From positions 94,476,500-94,540,499 of the forward strand of contig NC_090034.1 in assembly GCF_037176765.1 (NCBI RefSeq): a stretch of DNA of 64,000 nucleotides, in the 5' to 3' direction. Origin of the DNA: Anolis sagrei. Taxonomy: Eukaryota; Chordata; Lepidosauria; Squamata; Anolidae. Below the pieces are notes generated by a model that was given only the letters and a program-made list of their open reading frames with translations, did no database searches and had not been told where the DNA came from. A program made the translations under genes and the position numbers. How positions within the stretch are numbered: position 1 is the first letter of the stretch; each line of letters opens with the position of its first letter. Positions 33,401-41,832 of this stretch are shown here, piece after piece.

Positions 33401-36400
33401 AGGATTTCAGTTTATGACTAATAGGGTCAATAAAAAAAATCAAGTTACTCACAACTCACTTTACTGAATTGCACTTGAAGATGTCTGGTCTCATCACACT
33501 AGAGAAGAAAATCCATTTAGAATCCGATTTCTGCCTCCTGCAAAATTCTGGGGTTTGTAGTTTAGGGAGGAGCTTTTAACAGCTTCAGTAAACTACAAAC
33601 CTCAGAATTCTGCAGGAGGCAGAAACCAGATTTCGTTTTTTTAAGTCTTTACTGAGTATTTTCATAACACAGAGACAAAAAGTTAAAATTGTGTGCATAA
33701 ATTAAAAAAATGCATATAAGTACAAGGGTTGAATGAAAAGTAATGCCTCCACCTTCGTAACTCCTCAACATATGGCACTACTGGTATGCAGCAGGTACTG
33801 GCTTGTTCAGTAGGCTCTCCTCTACAGTTCTATTTTGGAGGGAAGCCTTAGCATTGAGCTATCGTGTTGTTAAAGTGTGAAGTATGGAACCCTGCACAGA
33901 TGGTCAGTCAGTGCGACTTAAGTGATGTGCAGTCATTGAATTCTTGACAGCAGGTGTCACCCCAAAGGAGGTTCATCAGAGAATGCAAACTGTTTATGGT
34001 TATTGTGTTGATGTGAGCACTGTGCGTTGTTGGGCAAGTAAGTTTAAAGATGTTGAGGTGGGAACATCTGACTTGCGTGACAAACAAAGAGTTGGACATC
34101 CTGTGACAGCAACCACCGAGTTGCACAAGCAAAAGGTTGACAGATTGATTCAGGGCGATCATTGTATCACTCAGAGAGAAATTTCAAGCATAATCAGCAT
34201 TTCATAAGAACGTGTGGGTCACATTATTGCTTTGCTTGGCTATCAGAAGATCTGTGCTCAATGGGTAGCCAGGATGCTGATGCCTGAAATGAAAGCGCAC
34301 AGACTTGAAATTTGCCAGGAACCATGACAGCTTCAGAAAACTTGTTCATCGTTGGCAGAAATGTATCAAATTGTCTGGTGATTATGTGGAAAAGTGTATA
34401 CTGGTAGTTAAAGAGTACATTCTAAGGATTATTTCTGTATTTGATTTATTAAAATATTCCCATCCAAACCTAAGTACCGAAGGTAGAGGTATTACTTTTC
34501 ATTCAACCCTCGTGTGTGTGGCGGGGGGGGGGGGGAAGAGAGGGTGAGAGGGGGAGGGGAAGGAGCAGAAGGGGCAAAAGGAAGGAAAGAAAGGAAAGAA
34601 AAGAAGAGAATAAATAAAACAAAATAAAATAAGATAAGTGAGATATCGGTTCCTCTTCCGAGCTTCTTCCTGGAGGTTTGCTTCCTTTTCCTTCTTCTTC
34701 AACTTTTGTATTTCTTCTTATCTCTTTTCTCCCTTTCTTCTATAAAGTCTCCTTTTGGTGTGTGGATGGTTTCTATTCTTATGATTGTCTTATTTATTAT
34801 TCTTACTTTAGATATTCAGTTATCAGTGTCCAGTCTGTCTCTTTCCCTATATTTTCTTTGTGTTTTTGTATCAAGTAGGTTAATCTGTCCATATTTCTTA
34901 TGTAATCTTTTTATTCCAATCTTCAATTTTGGGTATTTCATTTTTTCTCCATAGTCTCACATAGCATTTGTTGTTGATAAGGAGAGGAGTTTATCTATGT
35001 TGCTGTCCAGTTTTTGTTTGTTAATTCCTAATAAGAATATTTCTGTTTTGAGTGATATCTTTATTTTTAATATATATATTTGTAAATTTTCATGTATTTT
35101 CTTCCAAAATGTTTTTGCTTTTTTTTTGCATGACCACCACATGTGGTAAAAAGTTCCTTCCACTTCCCCACACTTCCAACATTTTGAATTTATATTTTTG
35201 TAGTATTTCCCTAATTTATGTGGTGTCAGAAACCAGATTTTAGATGGATTTTTTCTCCAGTGTGATGAAGAGAAAAGAGAGAGCATTATTTAAAATCAAT
35301 TAAATCTGCATAAGTCAAACCTATAAATGTGAAGGGATGACTCCGCACTCAGAAAGCAGCATTTTCTGAACAGGAAACAACATTTTTCTTGTGCCCAGAA
35401 AATGCTGTTTTCTCATTCATAGGAGGTGAAAGATAATTGAAATGCTGGATTTGGAGGGGTGGGAGTGGGGGCTAAAATAAGCCAAGATTGGAATCTCTCC
35501 AGAGAAGTGAGTAGAAAATGAAGAGGGACCTGGAGAAGCAAGTTTCTTTTTGTCTTCTTGACTTTGCAGCAAACTTTTCCCACTGTTTTCTTCTCTTTTT
35601 CACAGTGCCACCGATAAACAGAACGTTAAATGGAAAGGAATGCAAAGGTTGCTTTGGTTTGCATAAAACCAGCTGCAATGAAGAAGAGGTTGTTCATTGT
35701 GCTGGAGAACAGATGTACTGTGTTGATTTATCTGGAATTGCATCATTTAGAAATTCTGGAACTGTTCAAGCTGCTGGTAACTGACCTTTCTGTCTCAATT
35801 TATGGGGAAAATGGGATGGACAGGAGTTGCAAAACAACCTTGAAGAACTAGTCAGCTAATATGACAGTTTCTTTTAGCAAGATATTTGTTTTAAGTGGGA
35901 TTACAACCTGTGTTGGATGGGATCACACACACCTCCCCCTGAAGACACAGGTTCACAGTCTGGAACCTAGTCTGGAACCCCAGGTGTAGGCAGTGGCTGG
36001 GAGCGCTTTTGCACAATTAAAACTTGTGCGCCAGCTGCGCTCATACATTGAGACACCAGAGTTGGCCGTAGTAGTCCATGCCTTCGTGACAACCCTCCTA
36101 GACTACTGCAACCCTCTCTACATGGGGCTGCCTTTGAAGATAGTTTGGAAGCTTCAGTTGGTTCAGAGATTGACAGTCAGATTGAGAAATGGAGCCCCAT
36201 ACAGGGAGAAATTCACTCCCATGCTACGACAGCTCCACTGGCAGCCAGTCTGCTTCTAGGCTAAATACAAAATTGCTGGTCATTACCTTTAAAGCCCTAA
36301 ACGATGTGGGTTCAGGCTATTTGACTAACCACATCTCTGCCTACAATCCAACTCAGGCACTGCAGTCATCAGAGGTGGCCTTGCTCTCGGTCCCATCCCC

Positions 36401-36927
36401 ATCTCAGTATGGCTGGTGGGAACAAGAGGGAGAACCTTCTCCGTGATATCCCCCCTCCTCTGGAATTCCACCCCTAAAGAAATAGAGCTGCCCCTTCTGA
36501 AAACCTGTCTTTGTATTGTCGAAGGCTTTCATGGCTGGAATCACTGGGTTGTTGTAGGTTTTTTGGACTGTATGGCTATGTTTTAGAAGCATTCTCTCCT
36601 GACATTTTGCCTGCATCTATGGTAGGCATCCCCAGAGGTTGTCAAGTTGCAACAGCGATCCAAAAGGATTTGGACTTGGAATTTCCCTAACCATCTCTTT
36701 CCATTGCTTTCACAGGTCACAGAATTCCAAGTACAGAAATTGCCCTTAAAGGCTGTGCAAGCAAGGCATTCTGTGATGCTTTTCATAAGGGTATGGTCCA
36801 TGTGTCAAAACTTGTTGTAGTTGCAGAAGGACATTGCTGGCTTGCCTCTGACAAGGGTGGTACCACTCCTTTGCAGCTTGGAGGGGCATTTCTTTCTGGT
36901 CTCCTGCTTATAAAGATCCTTATTTGA
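24426..36927 (+). CDS. Gene B: two-LU-domain PLA2-inhibitor-gamma-like membrane protein
   Basis: Five exons (24426-24486, 27298-27414, 33095-33238, 35606-35776, 36716-36927) join in phase 1 throughout to give 234 aa. Residues 1-20 are a signal peptide (MHPLIFLWLQSG...). LU domain 1 (about 22-105) has ten cysteines: MCEIC, KC, TC, KC, VC, DC, SCC, QC. LU domain 2 (about 115-205) has eight: ECKGC, SC, HC, YC, GC, FC, HC. Residues about 214-234 (PLQLGGAFLSGLLL...) form a hydrophobic tail, as in GPI-anchor signals. The two-domain plan with one exon per half domain matches PLI-gamma and uPAR relatives; secreted PLI-gamma lacks such a tail. Role (PLA2 binding or other) is inferred from family only. 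A 33-nt exon at 28559-28591 could add 11 residues. It converges on gene C. Confidence 0.85.
24636..25640 (-). mobile_element. LINE ORF2 3' half, decayed
   Basis: Minus strand carries NPSKTQTCAFHLKNRQASR (polymerase thumb region), NTKQKVGARNN, GTTWGSQPDTVKASALELCYS, AEYICPVW and, at the 3' end, the CExGEEQTT/FWS-type tail near 24640-24800. It is the longest copy here of the family at 634-1029, spread over several frames. It lies in gene B intron 1. Confidence 0.65.
25805..25975 (-). mobile_element. CR1 internal fragment
   Basis: Nearly identical to 22948-23098 of the long CR1 ('ggtatcgacatgaggctgactgga', 'ccttcttgaagataggaacc', 'cttctcccgttctccaagaactctcaaag'). Confidence 0.8.
26083..26803 (+). 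mobile_element. hAT element of the 'GTTTCTCAACC' family
   Basis: The left end 'gtgtttctcaacctaggggttg' and right end 'aggaaggttgagaaatactg' are inverted repeats. The body ('gggagttctgtg..caagtttggttcaattccatc', 'ctataaatcccagcaactacaactcc') is shared with 28150-28510, 57066-57911 and 62690-63390. It has no transposase frame and a C run at 26288-26302. Confidence 0.7.
26804..27145. mobile_element. Penelope-like element terminal repeats (inverted pair)
   Basis: 'gttgttgtaggtttttttgggctatatggccatgg' at the left and 'catggccatatagcctgaaaaacctacaacaacccagtgattccagccatgaaagcctttg' at the right are inverted copies of the element's pLTR, with little between them. Confidence 0.65.
27298..27414 (+). 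CDS. Gene B exon 2 (first half of LU domain 1)
   Basis: Acceptor 'ctgcttgcttccag' and donor GTAAGT after AGCATAGTGA. Encodes PLMCEICSGAERKC, QTC and DKCATLRSE. Length 117 nt and phase 1-1, identical in both to gene A exon 2. An alternative GTGAGT donor at 27411 would leave phase 0, incompatible with exon 3, so GTAAGT at 27415 is preferred. Confidence 0.85.
27697..27852. mobile_element. Palindromic MITE ('ctgccatataatgcag' family)
   Basis: Two facing copies of 'taccatataagtcagcttcagaatgcag' / 'ctgcactctgaaactgtattatatggcagtata' around 'tctacactgccatataatgcag'. Confidence 0.75.
27868..28140 (-). mobile_element. Sauria-type SINE
   Basis: Carries the sequence 'ggttttcccctgacattaagtccagttgtgtcc...ggttggtgctcatctcc...aagccgaagagccgg...ggtcatgtggccagcatgactgcatgga', recognised as the squamate Sauria SINE in reverse; the tRNA-like head lies at its right end ('cctgcatttgaactggcaac'). 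It is a good lineage marker for Squamata. Confidence 0.75.
28150..28510 (-). mobile_element. hAT fragment ('GTTTCTCAACC' family)
   Basis: Reverse-orientation body sequence shared with 26083-26803 ('ggagttgtagttcacctacatccagagagcat', 'ttgggagttgtagttgctgggatttatagttcacc'). Termini are missing. Confidence 0.6.
28559..28591 (+). CDS. Candidate 33-nt micro-exon of gene B
   Basis: A strong acceptor (tatttatttctgtttcag) and a strong donor (AAAG|GTAAGC) bracket 33 nt. Entered in phase 1 it reads TETKTQPESLK and leaves in phase 1, so it can be included or skipped without disturbing exons 2 and 3. It would lengthen the loop between the fifth and sixth cysteines of LU domain 1. Against it: without this exon the loop is 17 residues, close to the 19 of gene C, so it may be an alternative or a chance signal. 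Confidence 0.4.
28966..29402 (-). mobile_element. SINE, interrupted by a hAT (left part)
   Basis: Reverse copy of the 1654-2139 SINE: tail at the left ('tttatttacagtatttatattccgccc'), body, then 'cttcaaactcatgacctttcagtcag' of the tRNA head. It is cut at 29402 by the hAT at 29403-30770 and resumes at 30771-30806 ('gctgactcccaaccagctgcaccacaa'). Confidence 0.8.
29403..30770. mobile_element. hAT element, 1368 bp, exact 8-bp duplication, inside a SINE
   Basis: TIRs CAGGGCCGTAGCCAG and, in reverse, CAGGCCTGTAGCGAG. The octamer GCTGACTC at 29395-29402 is repeated at 30771-30778. G-rich left and C-rich right subterminal tracts ('ttgaaattttcggggg', 'ggttgaacccccaacccc') mirror each other. No transposase frame is seen. 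It carries a CR1 3' fragment at 29947-30058. Confidence 0.85.
29947..30058 (-). mobile_element. CR1 3'-end fragment nested in hAT
   Basis: 'tagaatcatagaatcctagaatcaaagagttggaag...cattcaaatcacccttgacagatgg' is the terminal about 110 bp of CR1. Confidence 0.8.
30771..30806 (-). mobile_element. SINE, right part (tRNA-head end)
   Basis: Continuation of the SINE at 28966-29402 after the hAT insertion; its first eight bases are the duplicated target. Confidence 0.75.
31088..31322 (-). mobile_element. tRNA-derived SINE, second family
   Basis: 'gtcagaagcgacttgagaaactgcaag...tctggtgtgagagaattggctg...gatttgaactgccactcttcaggtcagcagttc...ggatttaacccattgtgc'; read in reverse the right end is a tRNA-like head. 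The same family is at 42250-42507 and 55418-56115. Confidence 0.7.
31697..32715 (+). mobile_element. Penelope-like element with GIY-YIG endonuclease remnant
   Basis: Begins with a terminal repeat ('ctttcatggccggaatcacttggttgttgtgag'). It then has coding remnants including GVYHIPCSCGQIYIETT, EHERHC, HSILFENTKML and HVRLHREAIEIHKN, the GIY-YIG endonuclease domain that follows the reverse transcriptase in Penelope-like elements. The reverse-transcriptase part is absent. The 3' region ends in a facing terminal repeat ('gaggatgcctgccatagatgtaggcgaaacatcaggagag'). It is interrupted at 32716-32957 by CR1 and finishes at 32958-32995. Confidence 0.75.
32716..32957 (+). mobile_element. CR1 3' end inserted in the Penelope-like element
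   Basis: 'aggagattccatctgaacattaggaagaacttcctgactgtgag...' to the terminal 'attctatgattctatgattct'. The terminal repeat of the host element resumes directly after it ('ggccattcaacccagaaaactcac'). Confidence 0.85.
33095..33238 (+). CDS. Gene B exon 3 (second half of LU domain 1)
   Basis: Acceptor 'ttgcattcctgtag'; donor CCTT|GTAAGT. Encodes TTIKVCIDSKDCNEDL, VNMGKGG, KLSCCPGIQC. The residues INMG/VNMG plus CC...C match gene C exon 3 and the family. Phase 1-1. Confidence 0.88.
33487..33633. mobile_element. Palindromic MITE ('ctccctaaactacaaa' family), split by L1
   Basis: Fold-back: 'ctgcctcctgcaaaattctggggtttgtagtttagg' faces 'ctacaaacctcagaattctgcaggaggcag'. Its right end is found 1.6 kb away at 35227-35275 ('gattttttctccagtgtgatgaag'), beyond the L1 insertion. 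Copies also occur at 57051-58080. Confidence 0.8.
33634..35226 (-). mobile_element. L1 LINE 3' part with 14-bp target duplication
   Basis: The minus strand carries residues KCWKCGEVEGTFYHMWWSCK at 35100-35200 and FWKKIHENL, the end of L1 ORF2. The 3' A-tail appears as a T run at 33636. CAGAAACCAGATTT flanks the insertion at 33620-33633 and 35227-35240. A mariner element (33723-34512) lies inside it, near its 3' end. Confidence 0.8.
33723..34512 (+). mobile_element. Mariner-type DNA transposon, internally deleted copy 1
   Basis: Terminal inverted repeats (CAAGGGTTGAATGAAAAGTA left; tacttttcattcaaccctcg right), with TA at the left edge. The frame from 33944 encodes the N-terminal paired-like helix-turn-helix region (VTPKEVHQRMQTVYG, VSTVRCWASKFKDVEVGTSDL). 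It then jumps to the C-terminal HRWQKCI and GDYVEK, so the catalytic DD(34)D centre is missing. At 790 bp it is well below the usual 1.3 kb. It cannot mobilise itself. Confidence 0.85.
35227..35275. mobile_element. MITE right end (continues 33487-33633)
   Basis: Starts with the L1 target duplication and ends 'ctccagtgtgatgaag', complementary to the left end 'catcacactagag'. Confidence 0.7.
35606..35776 (+). CDS. Gene B exon 4 (first half of LU domain 2)
   Basis: Acceptor 'ttcttctctttttcacag'; donor GCTGCTG|GTAACT. Encodes NGKECKGCFGLHKTSC, VVHCAGEQMYCVDLSG. The CxGC...HCxGEQxxC pattern is shared with gene C exon 4 and with the second domain of PLI-gamma. 171 nt, phase 1-1. Confidence 0.9.
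35985..36515 (+). mobile_element. L2 LINE fragment
   Basis: Encodes VVVHAFVTTLLDYCNPLYMGLPLK, KLQLVQR and RQLHWQPV, then NDVGSGYL, interrupted by stops: the L2 ORF2 C-terminal region. It sits in gene B intron 4. Confidence 0.75.
36518..36645. mobile_element. Penelope-like terminal repeat fragment
   Basis: 'attgtcgaaggctttcatggctggaatcactgggttgttgtagg' to 'gcctgcatctatggtaggcatccccagagg'. It ends 71 bp before gene B exon 5. Confidence 0.7.
36716..36927 (+). CDS. Gene B exon 5 (end of LU domain 2 and C-terminal tail)
   Basis: Acceptor 'ccattgctttcacag', then frame to TGA at 36925. Encodes IALKGCASKAFCDAF, GHCW and the hydrophobic GGAFLSGLLLIKILI end. The tail suggests GPI anchoring or a short membrane anchor. 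The first canonical AATAAA on this strand is at 37186, inside a mariner copy; a weaker AGTAAA lies near 37005. Confidence 0.85.
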
Positions 36928-37133
36928 TTTTTTTCACAGCACAAAAGTTCCTTTTCACTTGTTTTTGACTCTATGTTCATATATAAAACACAGACTTTAG
37001 AAAAAGTAAATATCTTAGATTTCGCCATGTAGGTGTGCATTTTTTGTACATTTTTATGTTGCCACCAGATCTCTAACAGTAGAAGATCCTAATGGTTCTC
37101 AAACGCTACAATCTCAAATACTACAAGGATTGA

Positions 37134-38066
37134 ATGAAAAGTAATGCCTCCACCTTTTTTACATGGGTGTGGATGGGAATATTTTAATAAATCAAATGCA
37201 GAAATAATCCTTACAATGTGCTCTTTAACTACCACTATTTACTTTTCCACATAACCTCCAGACAATTGGATACATTTCTGTCAACAATGAACAAGTTTTC
37301 TGAAGCTGTCACGGAAGAAGTTGACACTCACAGTTCTCTCAACATCTTCATCAGAAGCATAATGATCTCCCCGCAGATCTTCTTTCATTATTGGGAACAG
37401 ATGGAAGTCAGACTGTGCTAAATCTGGACTGTATGGAGGATGCCGTACGGTGGTGAGATCCAGTCTCTGAAGTTTCAAGTCTTTGCGCTTCCATTTCAGG
37501 CAACAGCATTCTGGGTACCCATCATGCACAGATCTTCCAATAGCCAAGCAAAGCAATAATGTGACCCACACATTCTTGTGAAATGCCGATCAGTCTTGAC
37601 ATTTCTCTCTAGTGATATGACGATCGTCCTGAATCAATCTGTCAATCTTTTGCTTATGAAACTCAGTGGTTGCTGTCATAGGACGTCCAACCATTTGTTT
37701 GTCACACAAGTCAGATTTTCTCACCTCAACATCTTTAAACTTACTTGCCCAACGATGCACAGTATTCACATCAACACAGACACTATAAACAACTTGCATT
37801 CTCTGATGAATCTCCTTTGGGGTGACACCTTCTGCTGTCAAGAATTCAATGACTGAACATTGGTTAAGTCGCATTGACCGACTATCTGTACAGGGTTCCA
37901 TACTTTTCACTTTAACAACACAACCGTTCAATGCTAAGGCTTCCCGCCAAATGAAACTATAGAGGAGAGTCTACTGAACAAGCCAGTACCTGTCGCATAC
38001 CTTACCAGTACTGCCATCTGTTGAGGAGTTATGAAGGTGGAGGCCTTACTTTTCATTCAACCTTCG
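37134..38066 (-). mobile_element. Mariner-type DNA transposon, internally deleted copy 2
   Basis: Flanked by TA at 37132-37133 and 38067-38068; TIRs match copy 1. On the minus strand the N-terminal HTH region (VTPKEIHQRMQVVYSVCVDV, WASKFKDVEVRKSDL) and the C-terminal catalytic segment HPPYSPDLAQSDFHLFP remain. The stretch between them holding the first two catalytic aspartates is deleted. 933 bp. Opposite in orientation to copy 1, 2.6 kb apart. Confidence 0.88.
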
Positions 38067-38069
38067 TAC

Positions 38070-38275
38070 AATGGGGAGCTACTGTTTGCTGTATTAAGTG
38101 TTTTCTGTTGTCATGTAAGAAGTGTTCTTTATTGTAAGACTAGTTTGGGTACCCGGGTTATTTGAAAAAGGCATTTTTTGTTTTAGGGTGTTAGGTAATA
38201 TCATGTACTTAATTAGTACCACTATTTATTAGGAAAAAACCCAGTCTTTTATTTCATTTTTTATGAATGCTCCCA
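38070..38275. other. Short spacer, nothing recognised
   Basis: No coding or repeat signal. Confidence 0.4.
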
Positions 38276-38734
38276 TTAGAAAATACATAACAATGTGGGT
38301 GAAATACAATTCCTAGAATTGTGGGCCAATCCTCCCCAAACCAGACCTGTATGCACAGCTGGCCATGTTGGGTGTATGTTCCAAGGTTCTCTGTTTGCTG
38401 TGTGCCATAGGAAAGGGTAGGAAAGGGTTAAGGGAGAGGCAGTGGGTGGGCTCATGAAAATTCCAACAAGGAACCCTGGGATGCCTACCTGTGGTAGGGG
38501 AAACATGTCAAATGTAGGGTGACATTCTCCCCGAATGAAAGCACTACTTGGGTGGTGGGCCGTAGTGTTTGGAGAGGACATTGGCAGCATTTGGGCAACA
38601 TGATCATGGTGCTCACTGTAACCTGCAATGTCAGTGGAAGGAGTGACTTTGGAGGCTTCTCCGTATTTGGAATTATATTCTGCTTGTGGAGGTAGGAGAC
38701 TCTCTGTGTAAGTGGACACCTTTGCCACATACAC
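38276..38734 (-). other. Unrecognised open frame (up to 152 aa) between genes B and C
   Basis: A minus-strand frame of normal composition reads TYTESLLPPQAEYNSKYGEA... and ...RGECHPTFDMFPLPQ before a possible donor (CCACAG|GTAGGC). The second half (38276-38480) looks like a dispersed repeat ('gggaaagggttaagggagaggcagtgg'). No domain is recognised and no convincing acceptor with a pyrimidine tract is seen upstream. It could be a decayed exon or a repeat-derived frame; I do not assign a function. Confidence 0.2.
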
Positions 38735-39192
38735 ATTTTTTCACTTTTATTATGTGTATAGATGTGTTCTATAGTGGGGAAGATTATCTGAAAGGGTGGT
38801 GGTCTCTCCTTTAAATAGAATTTAGTGCCCTCATGTATTGACAGAGTGCAAAGAAGGAAAGGACCAAATGCCAATGACAGAACACAGAGTTTTACAACAT
38901 ATTGGTTGGGAATGAGCACTGTATGAATTCAAAAGAGCCATCTTTTCCAGCTTGAGAGATTTGTTCTATTTTAGAGAAGTTTGAAGGAAGGACATTCCAC
39001 TGATGGGTAGTACCAGAGGCAAACGGGTGGGACTAAAAACACTGTATTTTGACTGTAAAAGCAGTCAGTAGATCATTGGAAAGGTATTTTGATTTTGTAA
39101 ACGAGGGGAAAAACAGAGTAAATGCTTTGGAATCCCATAATAATGGCAAAAATGAGAGTGCTACAAATCATACAACTACACGTCTATAAACA

Positions 39193-39307
39193 TACTAGCT
39201 GTACCTGCCAACCTTCCCTCCCTTTTTCTCTTCTTTCTTTCTCTTCTTCCTTCCTTCCTTCCCTCCCTCCCTCTTTCATTCCCTCCCTCCCTCCCTCTCT
39301 CTCTCTG

Positions 39308-39338
<31 letters not shown>

Positions 39339-39875
39339 CTCCTTCCTTCGTTCTCTTCTTCTTCCCTTCCTTCCCCCCACATCTTCTTTCCCTTCCTCTT
39401 TCTGTCCTTTCTTCCTTCTCTACCAATTCTTGGACTGCAACTCCCAGCAATCCTCCTGATCAATCTACTTACCTATCTGTCTCTATCTATCTGGAGGATT
39501 GCTGGGAGTTGCAGTCCAGGAATAGGAAATTGGAAATATGCAGGGATTGGGATACTCTCAAAGAAATCCAAGGAGAAGAAAGCTTGCAGCTTGGAAGCAG
39601 TGCATTTGGATCATCCTCTCCTAAAGGTCCTGGACTAGGGGATGCTGGGAGCTGTGTTTTGTTTGCCAGGGGGAGTTGTTTTTGCGCATGCACAGTAGCA
39701 TCTTTTTGCTCTTTTGGCTTTTAAGTCTCCGCTGTGTTTTTCAGTGTTTTATGAGTGATGGTCACTTGTTGGCCTGATAGGTGTATTGTGTCCAAATTTG
39801 GTGTCAATTCGTCCAGTCGTTTTTGAGTTACGTTAATCCCACAAACATTACATTTTTATTTATATAAATTGCGTA
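39193..39875 (+). repeat. Unclassified interspersed repeat with pyrimidine tract, copy 1
   Basis: Starts 'tactagctgtacctgcc', has a C/T-rich stretch (39210-39420) and an inverted repeat around 'ggactgcaactcccagcaatcctcc' (39432-39456) and 'ggaggattgctgggagttgcagtcc' (39491-39515). It ends 'gtccaaatttggtgtcaattcgtccag...cattttatttatataaat'. The same order is found at 46027-46637 plus 48231-48337. Confidence 0.7.
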
Positions 39876-40234
39876 TACAAAATACAAGAATAAAAAGGGA
39901 GATAAATATTTCGCAAGTGTGAATAGCTAAGCCATAGTATTTTGAACAGGAACTATTAGAATACGTACATAAAGAAAAAGCCAAAATGTAAATCATACAG
40001 AGATGGTAAGAAGTCACCAAGTGCAAAAAGCTGGAACAGCTTGTTCTCTTTCACCAGTCTTCTTGAGGATGAACATGATATCTTAACTTGAATCTCACCA
40101 ACTACAAAAGAAAAAAAAAGAAAAAAAAAGAAAAGGAACCCTAGAAGTCCAACTGTGTCCATTTAGTTTACATTTAGTATATAAATAGTGTCTAATATTT
40201 AACCCAAATCTAATTGAGTTACTAAATGGTAGTA

Positions 40235-40503
40235 TCACTGTGCAGCTGCAAACTCGCCAGGCCTTCAAGAAGTCACAAGACTTCAGTGTAGCAGGCTGCA
40301 CTCTGGTACCACAAGATGCAGAGCTAACCTTAAGAAAGGGGGGCTACAAAGTGGAGTCCATGACATGCGAGTGTGGACAAGAGCAAACCACAGACCACCT
40401 ACTACTATGCAACCTGAGCCCTGCCACATGCACAATGGAGGACCTTCTTATAGCAACGTCAGGGGCACTTCAAGTGGCCAGCTTCTGGTCAAAGGACGTT
40501 TAG
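40235..40503 (+). mobile_element. LINE ORF2 C-terminal fragment (Cys/His tail type)
   Basis: Encodes CECGQEQTTDHLLLCNLSPATC and ends ASFWSKDV and a stop, as at 634-1029. Confidence 0.65.
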
Positions 40504-40639
40504 CATAAAGCCAAGTTTTTAAAATTTTGTTTGTGTTTTAAAATGTACTTTAACTGTACCATCAACTTGCTTTTGACACCATAAATAAATAGTATAGCAT
40601 TATGTAAAGCCAATATGGGCATCTGAAGACTCTAGAGCA

Positions 40640-41024
40640 GGGGTCCTCAAACTAAGGCCCGAGGGCCGGATACGGCCCTCCAAGGTCATTTACCCGGCAC
40701 TCACTGAGGGTCAACCTAAGTCTGAAATGACTTGAAAGCACACCACAACAACAACAATCCTATCTCATCAGCCAAAAGCATGCCCACATTTTCAATTGAA
40801 ATACTAATAAGTTTATGTTTGTTAAAATTGTTCTTCATTTTAATTATTGTATTGTTTTAAAGTGTTTGGGAGGTTTTTTTTGTTTTGTTTTTTTTGCACT
40901 ACAAATAAAATATTTATTTTGTTGTATTTGTATCTTTGGTGTGGCCTCACGTTAGCCACCCCAAGTCCTCTTTGGGGAGATGGCGGGGTATAAATAAAGT
41001 TTATTATTATTATTATTATTATTA
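40640..41024. mobile_element. hAT-type fragment followed by an L2-type tail and (ATT)n
   Basis: 'gcaggggtcctcaaactaaggcccgagggccgg' is a typical left end of a hAT repeat. The part after 40930 ('ccaccccaagtcctctttggggagatggcggggtataaataaag') is an L2/SINE tail leading into TTA repeats. Confidence 0.45.
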
Positions 41025-41025
41025 G

Positions 41026-41240
41026 GTTCTTGTGGATTTTTTCGGGCTATAGAGCCATGTTCTAGAGGCATTTCTCCTGACGTTTCGCCTGCATCTATGG
41101 CAAGCATCCTCAGAGGTAGTGAGGATGCTTGCCATAGATGCAGGCGAAACGTCAGGAGAAATGCCTCTAGAACATGGCTCTATAGCCCGAAAAAACCCAC
41201 AAGAACCTAGTGATTCCAGCCATGAAAGCCTTCGACAATA

Positions 41241-41245
<5 letters not shown>
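41026..41245. mobile_element. Penelope-like inverted terminal-repeat pair
   Basis: 'ttttttcgggctatagagccatgttctagagg...catcctcagagg' and its near-exact reverse complement meet at about 41118, forming a palindrome of about 190 bp with no coding part. Confidence 0.75.
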
Positions 41246-41274
<29 letters not shown>

Positions 41275-41324
41275 TTTCTGGACGCCTTTACATTCAGGAG
41301 TGGGATAAACAGAACCACAAGTTG

Positions 41325-41730
41325 TCGAAGGTTTTCATAGCTGGAATCAATGAGTTGCTGTGAGTTTTCCAGGCTGTATGGCCATATTTCACCCACATCT
41401 ATGGCAGGCATCTTCAGAGGTGAGGTCTGTTGGAAATTAGGCAAGTGAGGTTTATATTACTGTGAAATGTCCAGGGTGGAAGAAAGAACTCTTGTCTGCT
41501 TGAGGCAAGTGTGAATGTTGCAATTGGCCATACTTGCCTGAATCAGACAAGAGTTTTTTCTCCCACCCTGGACATTATTCCACACAGATATATAAACCTC
41601 ACTTGCCTAGTTTCCAACTGACCTCACAACCTCTGAGGATGCCTGCCATAGATGTAGGTGAAAAGTCTGGAGAGAATGCTTCTGGAACATGGCCATACAG
41701 CCCAAAAAACTCACGGAAACCCAGAACCAT
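41325..41730. mobile_element. Penelope-like 3'-part remnant
   Basis: 'gtcgaaggttttcatagctggaatc' to 'aacatggccatacagcccaaaaaactcac', including the 'gatatataaacctcacttgcctag' and 'gaggatgcctgccatagatgtagg' blocks known from 32580-32700. It ends about 100 bp from gene C's stop. Confidence 0.65.
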
Positions 41731-41754
41731 GAGTGTTTTGCCACTTCTTATTGT

Positions 41755-41760
41755 TTTATT
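41755..41760 (-). promoter_or_regulatory. Polyadenylation signal of gene C
   Basis: AATAAA on the minus strand (tttatt on plus), 73 nt downstream of the stop codon at 41833. Confidence 0.6.
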
Positions 41761-41832
41761 TATATGGTTCAAGAGCCCCAAATAAGTGACCCAGTAGAAC
41801 ATACCTGAATTGCAGCCCTTGGGTGGATGGAT

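Noticed and set aside
39122-39724. 200-aa plus-strand frame
   Set aside because: It runs through a C/T-rich tract of an interspersed repeat and has no domain.
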